Shown in pieces: positions 14,765-20,826 of a DNA stretch of 20,826 bases; position 1 is the stretch's first letter; each line of letters opens with the position of its first letter. A model generated the notes under the pieces. It did no database searches and had not been told where the DNA came from. It saw only the letters and a list, made by a program, of their open reading frames with translations. The DNA comes from JAZOTM01 sp045657625. Lineage in GTDB: Bacteria > Bacillota > Clostridia > Lachnospirales > Lachnospiraceae. The DNA is taken from contig JAZOTM010000004.1 in assembly GCA_045657625.1 (NCBI GenBank), positions 1-20,826 on the forward strand. Reading direction: 5' to 3'. Both the position numbers and the translations under genes were made by a program.

Positions 14765-14808
14765 CACCAAAATTCTTTTTCATTATCTTTGAAGCAGTTC
14801 TTTCTCAA

Positions 14809-15726
14809 TTAATTATAGCTATAATCATAGGCTACCACAGAAGCATCTTCCCAGGAATCCCCCGTAGCATAATCAATGGCTATTCCAGGCTGTACATTGA
14901 AACAATATACACTGAAGCAGACCCCGGCTCCACTGTCCTCCACAGAATATGCCTCCATCAACACCCCGGAGGCCACCAGATTATCCCCTTCAAATATTGG
15001 TGTCACGCGATATAACACATGATTCCCGGTATCCTCTATGTAGTCTGCTATTTCATTTTCATAAGGCAGCATACCCACCACATTTAAATAACGTGTACCG
15101 GTAATCAAATTGCGCTCATCTGCATTGATTCCCGTCAATTGATATCCCAGTAAATGGCAACGATTATACAAATAATTTCCATCAATCAAATCATTGTATT
15201 TTACCGTATGCCAACCGCTCGGCTTCACCATCCCGATATTTCCACGTTCTTCTGTCGCAAGGTTGGCACTTCCCAAATATCCATAGGCGGTACCGCATCG
15301 TCCCAAAGAATCCAATTCCGTCAATTCCCAGGTGTCACTTTCCACATCTATGGTCTCTACATCAAAATAAGGCATCCCCTCATTCAACTCCACCGATGCA
15401 TAGCCTGCATACGCCGGCAAATCCAGCCATTCCACCGGATTCCAAGTGCTATCCCCTATGGTCTCTGTAGAAATCGCTCCCGCGTCTCCATCTGCTACTC
15501 CCGATTCATCTCCGGTTGCTGTCTCAGCATCCAGGATCGAAGAATCTATCGCATCCCCGGTACTTTCCGTCCCACTGGATGCCTCTACAAAATCACCATT
15601 TTGCGCGGATGTAGTATCCGTATCCCCCGACCAAATGCCGTTTAAAACCTCAAGAAAAACAACTGCGCCAAATACAATCCCAGCGATACGTTTCTCTTTT
15701 TTTCCTCTTCTGCCTCTTCTACTCAT
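14809..15726 (-). CDS. Membrane-anchored DNA/RNA non-specific endonuclease
   Basis: 305 residues. A very basic N-terminus (MSRRGRRGKKEKR) and one hydrophobic segment (about 14-31) predict an anchored, outward-facing enzyme. A low-complexity Asp/Ser/Thr/Gly linker (about 34-95) leads to a beta-beta-alpha-metal nuclease domain (about 96-290). Active-site signature: YNRCHLLGYQL with catalytic H191, then ERNLITGTRYLNVVGM and PYENEI supplying the metal Asn and support residues. This is the NS_2 branch that includes streptococcal DNA-entry nucleases. The usual DRGH is NRCH here. It may serve extracellular DNA use or uptake, or defence against released DNA; no competence genes are nearby. The ribosome binding site is weak (AAGAGA). 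Confidence 0.88.
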   Translation of the reverse strand: MSRRGRRGKKEKRIAGIVFGAVVFLEVLNGIWSGDTDTTSAQNGDFVEASSGTESTGDAIDSSILDAETATGDESGVADGDAGAISTETIGDSTWNPVEWLDLPAYAGYASVELNEGMPYFDVETIDVESDTWELTELDSLGRCGTAYGYLGSANLATEERGNIGMVKPSGWHTVKYNDLIDGNYLYNRCHLLGYQLTGINADERNLITGTRYLNVVGMLPYENEIADYIEDTGNHVLYRVTPIFEGDNLVASGVLMEAYSVEDSGAGVCFSVYCFNVQPGIAIDYATGDSWEDASVVAYDYSYN

Positions 15727-15755
15727 GTCTCTTAAATCTCTTTCTACTACGTTTC

Positions 15756-15773
15756 ACACCTTAAATTAGGTGT
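15756..15773. repeat. Small hairpin at the 5' end of the nuclease transcript
   Basis: ACACCT/AGGTGT six-bp inverted repeat with a six-base loop, immediately downstream of the predicted initiation site. It could stabilise the mRNA. Confidence 0.4.
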
Positions 15774-15782
15774 CTAACAAGC

Positions 15783-15811
15783 ATTTTACCAAACATTTGT
15801 TCTGTATTCAA
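15783..15811 (-). promoter_or_regulatory. Promoter of the nuclease gene
   Basis: TTGAAT, 17-bp spacer, TAAAAT with extended TGG on the minus strand; predicted initiation near 15776. Confidence 0.65.
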
Positions 15812-15826
15812 GAGAGTTTTTAAGGC

Positions 15827-16195
15827 TTACACTTCTTCGATTTGTTGCTTTTTCGGTACAACAAGAACAATCAGTGCTATCATAGCATTCAATAAGCACC
15901 AAGATGCCCACACAACTAAATCCCCATAACTTCCAGCACCCGAAAAGCCGATAAGAGCCGCCAAGCCAAACAGAATGATAAGGGCTATATTCCCCCCTTT
16001 CTTTTCAGACTTCCGCGTTGCGATAGAAACAATTCCCCCTGTTAACATAAGAATTGCCAAAAATAAACCTGCTGTACCCGACATTTCGCCATTGCCTTCC
16101 AGCGCATTGGATAAGCCTGCTGCACAAGACTGCATTACCACCATAAAAAATAATACAATCGATAAAATTCCTGCCACTAATTTCCAAATTTTCAT
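15827..16195 (-). CDS. Small membrane protein of unknown function
   Basis: 122 residues with four hydrophobic segments (about 5-27, 42-60, 70-88 and 92-112) and a charged C-terminus (VPKKQQIEEV). The first segment contains QSCAAGL, which could be read as a lipobox, but the rest is clearly polytopic. Start ATG with AGAGGAGAG, 12 bp after the upstream lipoprotein stop, so the two are co-transcribed. The pairing with an Ig-like-repeat lipoprotein suggests an envelope role. No catalytic motif seen. Confidence 0.75.
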   Translation of the reverse strand: MKIWKLVAGILSIVLFFMVVMQSCAAGLSNALEGNGEMSGTAGLFLAILMLTGGIVSIATRKSEKKGGNIALIILFGLAALIGFSGAGSYGDLVVWASWCLLNAMIALIVLVVPKKQQIEEV

Positions 16196-16207
16196 TTTTT
16201 CTCTCCT

Positions 16208-17095
16208 CTAATTTGCTGTAAATGTAATCAGATCAGAATCCGTAATGGTCATATACGTATCTGTATCATAGATATGAAATTTTAACTCTACTTCCTCTAT
16301 TGCTGTAATTCCATTTTCCTCTAATTCTGAAGACATAATCGTAATGTCCGAAATTGCCTTCTTTCCTGCATACACTGTTGTAGAAAAATACGGTGTCATC
16401 ATATAATTATTAATAGACATATCATCTACACTAATTCCTACGTTTTTATCTGAATTATTTTCAATGTACAACAGAATTGCAGTTCCCCAAAAGGAATTTT
16501 CATCTACTGTTTTCCCAAGGATACGAATTCCATTTTCATTGTATAATTCCAGTCCCTCTTCCTCAGGCACTTCGTCCATTACAGATATCTCTGATGTTTC
16601 TAACAGACAATATTCATTTTCAAAAAGTCTATCGTAATTATCATCGTACGCATAAAAATATACTTCAATCTTACCTACATTCTCTATTCCTGCAGCCTCC
16701 AATTCTGAAGATGATAAATACAGTGTTTCATTCGCGTTTTTCCCTGCAGCAACCGTAGAATAAAACAAATCAGAAATCATATAATCATTTACAATCAATG
16801 CATCACAACCCACACTATAATCTTTATCTGTTGCATTCTCAATTAAAAGCTTAATCCCATCTCCCCATATAGAATCCTCCGTATATTCTGTAGCAGTAAT
16901 TCGTATTCCATCTCTGTCCACCAGCACCTGTTCCGTAATAAATGGTAGACTTTCTGTTTCTACTACTTCCTCTTCTTGCTCCACCAGCTCTGCCTCAGTC
17001 ACCTTACTGACTTCCGATGAAGACGCACCCCCGCATGCTGACATACTCAAAATACCCATAACAGCACAACCTATTACCAATAATCTTTTTTTCAT
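16208..17095 (-). CDS. Lipoprotein with two tandem homologous domains
   Basis: 295 residues. Signal peptide with lipobox SMSAC (lipid-bearing Cys21), an acidic spacer (about 30-50), then two copies of one domain: about 57-168 and 182-295. Aligned landmarks: DGIRITATEYTEDSIWG with NGIRILGKTVDENSFWG; LLIENATDKDYSV with LYIENNSDKNVGI; VNDYMISDLFYSTVAAGK with INNYMMTPYFSTTVYAGK; LSSSELEAAGI with IMSSELEENGI. Each copy has the alternating strand pattern of an Ig-like beta sandwich, as in DUF4352/DUF5067-type surface proteins. Function unknown. Start ATG with GGAGGG. First gene of a two-gene unit with the small membrane protein. Confidence 0.8.
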   Translation of the reverse strand: MKKRLLVIGCAVMGILSMSACGGASSSEVSKVTEAELVEQEEEVVETESLPFITEQVLVDRDGIRITATEYTEDSIWGDGIKLLIENATDKDYSVGCDALIVNDYMISDLFYSTVAAGKNANETLYLSSSELEAAGIENVGKIEVYFYAYDDNYDRLFENEYCLLETSEISVMDEVPEEEGLELYNENGIRILGKTVDENSFWGTAILLYIENNSDKNVGISVDDMSINNYMMTPYFSTTVYAGKKAISDITIMSSELEENGITAIEEVELKFHIYDTDTYMTITDSDLITFTAN

Positions 17096-17137
17096 TCATT
17101 TCCCTCCGTTTTTGTCACTTTCTCTCTAAGCAAAGGG

Positions 17138-17146
17138 ATTATAGCA
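17138..17146 (-). promoter_or_regulatory. Extended -10 promoter of the lipoprotein gene
   Basis: TGC-TATAAT on the minus strand directly after the T-run of the upstream terminator; no good -35. Initiation near 17131. Confidence 0.5.
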
Positions 17147-17152
17147 CAAAAA

Positions 17153-17195
17153 AATAAGACTTTTTCCCACCGTAACGGTGGGAAAAAGTCTTATT
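17153..17195 (-). terminator. Terminator that includes the stop codon of the HTH gene
   Basis: A perfect 20-bp stem (17153-17172 with 17176-17195) with a three-base loop, followed on the minus strand by TTTTTTT overlapping the stem base. The TAA stop of the upstream gene (17191-17193) lies inside the stem, so a terminating ribosome would touch the hairpin. Confidence 0.9.
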
Positions 17196-17646
17196 CTCCA
17201 CATGCTTGTAATTTATCAAAACCATTTTCCTCCAAAAGTTCATTCACCTTCTGCAAGTCTCCCGGCCTTTCCCGAAAAAGAAGTGCCAAGAAAGCATCTC
17301 TTGGATTTTTCGCATACAACTCTAACATCCCATATTTTTTTAACGCCCTTTGCGCCTCTTCCAGGGACATTTCCGTTGCATAACAGAGTCGTATAATCAC
17401 ATCCCTCTGTCTGGTACGTTTTTCCCCGGATAATAACTTATAGCCATAACCTTCACCAATCTCTGCTTTGATAAAAATCTGTCTTAAGGTCATCTTTTTT
17501 TCCACTGCCAAATTCTTGACATACACCTGAAAGCTGGTGGCTTCCGAATACATACTATCCTTATTTTTTTCATAATAATCCTGAAAATTTCCAAGGTGTG
17601 TGGATTTTAAAATTTGAATCAATTCTTCTGTCTTTTTTTCTCTCAT
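17191..17646 (-). CDS. Small HTH-like protein paired with a divergent kinase
   Basis: 151 residues, all alpha, charged, no membrane segment. The middle (about 40-105) reads as a lambda-repressor/XRE-like helix bundle: VKNLAVEKKMTLRQIFIKAE, then GYGYKLLSGEKRTRQRDVII as a possible recognition region, then CYATEMSLEEAQRALKKYG. The C-terminus (KNPRDAFLALLFRER onward) is a further helical part. I infer a DNA-binding regulator, but assignment to a named family is uncertain. The ribosome binding site is weak. It shares a 52-bp spacer with the kinase gene on the other strand, with overlapping -10 boxes, which suggests joint control. Confidence 0.7.
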   Translation of the reverse strand: MREKKTEELIQILKSTHLGNFQDYYEKNKDSMYSEATSFQVYVKNLAVEKKMTLRQIFIKAEIGEGYGYKLLSGEKRTRQRDVIIRLCYATEMSLEEAQRALKKYGMLELYAKNPRDAFLALLFRERPGDLQKVNELLEENGFDKLQACGE

Positions 17647-17663
17647 TTTTCTAGTCTTTCTGT

Positions 17664-17692
17664 TATAATACTGTTAGTTTTGGAAAGGTCAC
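17664..17692. promoter_or_regulatory. Overlapping divergent promoters of the HTH and kinase genes
   Basis: Plus strand: extended -10 TGT-TATAAT (hexamer 17664-17669) for the kinase. Minus strand: GTGACC (17687-17692), 16-bp spacer, TATTAT (17665-17670) for the HTH gene. The two -10 boxes occupy the same bases, so polymerases would exclude each other. Confidence 0.45.
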
Positions 17693-17698
17693 ACCACA

Positions 17699-18757
17699 AT
17701 GAATCAACTGACAACCATTCAAGATTTCGAAGAAATCAGTTACCTCAATGAAGAACATCAGGTTTTTCTGGTGCAACACAAAGAGTCAAAAAAAATCTAT
17801 GTTAAAAAAATACTTCATATTTTTAATCCGGATACCTATCTTTTTCTGAAAGAGCATCCCATCCCCGGCATTCCGGGCATTGTTGCTCTTTCAATAGAGG
17901 ACTCTGTCTGTACCGTTATTGAAAATTATATACCCGGCAATACCCTGGAGGAAGAAATGCAGGCACATCGGCTGTATCCCTTACAAATTCAGCAAATCCT
18001 GTTACAATTATGCAACATCGTTGAAAGATTACATACCTGTAACCCACCCTTAATACATCGCGATATTAAGCCCTCCAATATTATCCTTACACCGGAAGGT
18101 TTTGTCTATCTGCTGGATTTCAATGCAGCCAAACCCTTTCTGGGATATTATGCCACGGATACAGTATTACTTGGTACACAAGGCTATGCTGCTCCGGAGC
18201 AGTATGGTTTTGGCTCTTCTACGCCCAAAACCGACATTTACGCCATCGGTATGACCCTTCAGGAGATGCTATTATCCTCTCCATCTTACGATGCTTCTTT
18301 TGAAAGCATCCGCAAGAAATGCTTGCAATTAGATCCCGCCAATCGTTACCAACAGATTACAGACCTAAGAAAAGATTTGACTTTGGTTTTTTCCACCAAG
18401 AAAAAACCACCTGCGAAACCGGTTTCTTTCATTCCACCGGGATTTCGTACCGGAAACCCACTTAAAATGCTTATTGCCATTTGTGGATACGCACTCATTT
18501 TTTGGATGGGCCTTACGATAGAAGTCGAAGGCACCACGCACTACCCCATTTTAGAAAACATAGAAATTTCCATTACAATTCTCATACTCGTCCTAGCTAC
18601 GTTTGATTATTGTAACATACAACGCTTTTTACCTCTATGCAAAAGCAAAAATATTTGCATAAAATCATTCGGAGTAATACTTCTTGACACATTATTATTA
18701 TTTTGTTGCCTATTCCTATCTATCCTCGTAGACAGTGTAAGCAACAGTCTATTTTAA
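17699..18757 (+). CDS. Membrane Ser/Thr protein kinase with atypical active site
   Basis: 352 residues. Kinase domain about 1-235: a Lys in YVKKIL (36-37) fits the ATP-anchoring lysine, the catalytic loop is HRDIKPSN (120-127, D122), the metal motif reads DFN (140-142) instead of DFG, and the activation segment GTQGYAAPEQYG (159-170) is intact. The glycine-rich loop is not recognisable: the N-terminal YLNEEHQVFLVQH lacks glycines. About three membrane segments follow (258-275, 288-302, 322-345), so the kinase faces the cytoplasm. No PASTA or other outer sensor domain, unlike PrkC/Stk1. Probably co-transcribed with coaBC, 31 bp downstream. Substrate unknown; the divergent HTH protein is a candidate. 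Confidence 0.88.
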   Translation: MNQLTTIQDFEEISYLNEEHQVFLVQHKESKKIYVKKILHIFNPDTYLFLKEHPIPGIPGIVALSIEDSVCTVIENYIPGNTLEEEMQAHRLYPLQIQQILLQLCNIVERLHTCNPPLIHRDIKPSNIILTPEGFVYLLDFNAAKPFLGYYATDTVLLGTQGYAAPEQYGFGSSTPKTDIYAIGMTLQEMLLSSPSYDASFESIRKKCLQLDPANRYQQITDLRKDLTLVFSTKKKPPAKPVSFIPPGFRTGNPLKMLIAICGYALIFWMGLTIEVEGTTHYPILENIEISITILILVLATFDYCNIQRFLPLCKSKNICIKSFGVILLDTLLLFCCLFLSILVDSVSNSLF

Positions 18758-18788
18758 AACTATAAAATAAATTAGGAGAATCTTTCAT

Positions 18789-19979
18789 ATGTTTCAAAAT
18801 AAAAAGATTGTTTTAGGCGTTACCGGTAGCATTGCCGCATATAAAATTGCCACTTTAGCCAGCATGTTGGTAAAGCAACATGCCAATGTTACGGTGATTA
18901 TGACAAAAAATGCCACAAATTTCATCCATCCAACTACCTTTGAAACCTTAACCGGCAATAAATGCCTGGTGGATACCTTTGATCGCAACTTCGAATTTCA
19001 AGTAGAACACGTCTCCCTGGCCAAAAGTGCAGATCTTTTTCTCGTAGCGCCAGCCAGTGCCAATGTCATCGGAAAATTGGCCAACGGCATTGCGGATGAT
19101 ATGCTAACCACTACAATGATGGCATTTACCAAAATAAAGCTCTTGTCTCCTGCCATGAATACTGCCATGTACGAAAATTCCATTGTACAGGAGAATTTGG
19201 AAAAGCTCAGTCGTCACGGCTATCAGATTATCAACCCTGCCAGCGGATATTTAGCCTGTGGAGATACCGGTGCCGGAAAAATGCCGGAACCTGAGGTTCT
19301 GTTTTCTTATATTGAAAAGGAATTGGCCTACGAAAAGGATCTTCTCGGAAAGAAAATTCTTGTTTCTGCCGGTCCTACCCGAGAAGCCATAGATCCGGTA
19401 CGCTATATCACCAACCACTCCACCGGAAAAATGGGATATGCCATAGCCAAAGCCGCTATGCTTCGCGGAGCAGAAGTAACCTTAGTAAGCGGTTCCACCA
19501 ATCTGACACCCTCACCTTTTGTAAATACCATTTACACGGAATCTGCTGCAGATATGGCAGAAACAGTAAAAAGTCTGTTTCCAGAAATGGACTGTGGTAT
19601 TTTATCTGCCGCCGTTGCCGACTATCGGCCTAAAAAAATTTCTGATTCCAAGATTAAAAAAACTGATGGTGCTTTATCATTGGAATTAGAGCGTACAGAA
19701 GATATTTTACAGTACTTAGGTGGACATAAAACAGAAAACCAGATATTATGCGGTTTCTGCATGGAAACAGAAAACCTTTTGGAAAATGCCAAAGGAAAAT
19801 TAGATCGTAAGAAGGCAGACCTCATCGTAGCCAACAACTTACGGGTAGAAGGGGCTGGTTTTGGTACCGATACCAATGTGGTAACTTTGGTAGGAAAAGA
19901 CAGTGCCAAAGAGCTTCCACTGCTTTCTAAAGAGGAAGTGGCGCATCACATTCTTGACGAAATCAAAGAGCTTTTCTAA
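18789..19979 (+). CDS. coaBC: Bifunctional phosphopantothenoylcysteine decarboxylase / phosphopantothenate-cysteine ligase
   Basis: 396 residues, two steps of coenzyme A synthesis. CoaC (decarboxylase, FMN flavoprotein) at about 1-180: VTGSIAAYK, catalytic H74 (VEHVSLA), SPAMNTAMY (120-128, the PxMNxxM motif), and the lid cysteine C157 in GYLACGDTGAGKM. CoaB (ligase) at about 187-396: SAGPTREAIDPVRYITNHST, GKMGYAIA, AAVADYRPK and a following SKIKK lysine cluster for nucleotide and substrate binding. Start ATG with AGGAG about 10 nt upstream. It follows the kinase gene closely without a visible promoter of its own. Confidence 0.96.
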   Translation: MFQNKKIVLGVTGSIAAYKIATLASMLVKQHANVTVIMTKNATNFIHPTTFETLTGNKCLVDTFDRNFEFQVEHVSLAKSADLFLVAPASANVIGKLANGIADDMLTTTMMAFTKIKLLSPAMNTAMYENSIVQENLEKLSRHGYQIINPASGYLACGDTGAGKMPEPEVLFSYIEKELAYEKDLLGKKILVSAGPTREAIDPVRYITNHSTGKMGYAIAKAAMLRGAEVTLVSGSTNLTPSPFVNTIYTESAADMAETVKSLFPEMDCGILSAAVADYRPKKISDSKIKKTDGALSLELERTEDILQYLGGHKTENQILCGFCMETENLLENAKGKLDRKKADLIVANNLRVEGAGFGTDTNVVTLVGKDSAKELPLLSKEEVAHHILDEIKELF

Positions 19980-20033
19980 AATAAATTTAGATGTCTAAAA
20001 ATTCTGACACTTTTTCATTTTTATCTAGTTTAC

Positions 20034-20097
20034 ATCAAAGGAATTCCTCGAATTTCTTTGATATAAAAGCAAAGAGAGTCGCTTTCGCGACTCTCTT
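20034..20097. terminator. Two hairpins between convergent coaBC and etfA
   Basis: Hairpin 1: ATCAAAGGAATT (20034-20045) with AATTTCTTTGAT (20051-20062), one G-U. Hairpin 2: AAGAGAGTCGC (20072-20082) with GCGACTCTCTT (20087-20097), loop TTTC. The tract after hairpin 2 is weakly U-rich in either direction (TTTGCTTTT on the minus strand). Outside them ATTTAGATG (19985-19993) and CATCTAAAT (20099-20107) are complementary, so the whole spacer could close into one branched fold. Most simply the shared termination region. Confidence 0.6.
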
Positions 20098-20153
20098 CCA
20101 TCTAAATCCTCAAGCCAATTCCAGCCATTGAGACTATCATCAGCGTGATGACC

Positions 20154-20826
20154 TTATTTATTTGCTGCTACTGCTTCCTTAATCTGTGCAGTAAGCTGTG
20201 GAACGATCTTGTTTAAATCTCCCACGATACCATAATCTGCTACGTCAAAGATTGGAGCATCTTCATCTTTGTTGATTGCAACAATGACATCAGATTCTTC
20301 CATACCTGCAACGTGCTGGATTGCTCCAGAAATACCGATTGCAAAGTAAACCTGTGGACGAACTGTTTTACCTGTCTGACCAACCTGAAGATCTCTTGGT
20401 TTCCAGCCGTTATCTACTACTGCACGTGAGCAGCTAACTTCGCCGCCGATTGCTGCAGCAAGGTCTTCAAGAAGTTTGAAGTTTTCTGCAGAACCAACAC
20501 CACGACCACCAGATACGAGGATTTTAGCATCCATGATATCAACTGTGTCAGATACAGCTTTAACTACTTCTACGATTTCAACGTATTTGTGGTTTGGAGC
20601 AAATCCTGGGTTGAATTCGATAACTTCAGCTTTAGCGCCTTCGATTCTATCGATTTTCTGCATAACACCTGGACGTACTGTAGCCATCTGTGGACGGTGA
20701 TTTGGACAAGCGATTGTAGCGATTGTGTTACCACCGAATGCAGGTCTTGTCATAAGGAGCTGCTTATGCTTTGTCTCTCTAACTGGTGATGGCTCAAGTG
20801 GGAAATCACCGATTTCAAGACTTGTA
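20154..20826 (-). CDS. etfA: Electron transfer flavoprotein alpha subunit, 5' end outside the window
   Basis: 223 C-terminal residues are visible; the reading frame stays open to the window edge, so the apparent ATG at 20753 is internal. The FAD-binding C-terminal domain shows VSGGRGVGSAENF, EVSCSRAVVDNGWKPRDLQVGQTGKTVRP and YFAIGISGAIQHVAGM, then NKDEDAPIFDVADYGIVGDL. EtfA pairs with EtfB to carry electrons from acyl-CoA dehydrogenases. In butyrate-forming Clostridia EtfAB with Bcd performs flavin-based bifurcation of NADH to ferredoxin and crotonyl-CoA. The rest of that operon (etfB, bcd) would be expected to the right, off the window. Confidence 0.95.
   Translation of the reverse strand, partial: TSLEIGDFPLEPSPVRETKHKQLLMTRPAFGGNTIATIACPNHRPQMATVRPGVMQKIDRIEGAKAEVIEFNPGFAPNHKYVEIVEVVKAVSDTVDIMDAKILVSGGRGVGSAENFKLLEDLAAAIGGEVSCSRAVVDNGWKPRDLQVGQTGKTVRPQVYFAIGISGAIQHVAGMEESDVIVAINKDEDAPIFDVADYGIVGDLNKIVPQLTAQIKEAVAANK

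Noticed and set aside
15154..15645. Plus-strand ORF of 163 codons inside the nuclease gene
   Set aside because: Antisense to a gene with a clear nuclease active site, promoter and terminator.
20154..20753. Complete 199-residue etfA
   Set aside because: The frame continues open and homologous to EtfA up to the window edge, so the ATG at 20753 is internal.

Overview
The window reads as chromosomal DNA of a strictly anaerobic, butyrate-type member of the Lachnospiraceae (Clostridia). The basis is moderate-to-low GC, strong AGGAGG ribosome binding sites, close-to-consensus sigma-70 promoters (often with an extended -10 TGn), an EtfA of the butyryl-CoA dehydrogenase type at the right edge, an Amt-PII fusion of the kind known from Clostridia, and a classical PTS sucrose operon. 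No phage, IS, CRISPR, tRNA or rRNA was found. The species cannot be named from the sequence alone.

Layout, left to right. (1) 1-2306: an ammonium transporter fused to a PII signalling domain (minus strand), with related GCGC-rich hairpin repeats on both sides. A consensus promoter followed at once by an intrinsic terminator lies in its long leader. (2) 2307-4578: an orphan hypB, a membrane-anchored alpha/beta hydrolase and a SAM methyltransferase, all minus strand; the last two form a tight pair. (3) 4639-10139: sucrose operon scrA-scrB-scrK (minus) facing the divergent LacI-type regulator scrR (plus), with two operator-like palindromes between them, one a perfect match to the CcpA cre consensus. 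(4) 10223-12307: O-acetylhomoserine sulfhydrylase (minus) and a divergent HxlR-family redox-type regulator (plus); their 468-bp spacer holds a hairpin attenuator candidate, a possible 20-codon leader ORF and an HxlR-type palindrome. (5) 12406-14713: a MATE efflux pump (minus) whose short leader folds as a compact pseudoknot resembling the guanidine-IV (mepA) riboswitch, divergent from an ECF transporter S component (plus) with its own structured leader. (6) 14809-17095: anchored DNA/RNA non-specific endonuclease, small membrane protein and a lipoprotein built from two tandem repeats (all minus). (7) 17191-19979: a small HTH-like protein divergent from a membrane Ser/Thr kinase with an atypical active site, followed by coaBC. 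(8) 20154-20826: 3' part of etfA, cut by the window edge.

The genes are mostly housekeeping or metabolic units. The more unusual content is in the RNA and repeat layer (amt-flanking repeats, MATE leader, ECF leader, metY leader) and in the uncharacterised HTH/kinase pair.
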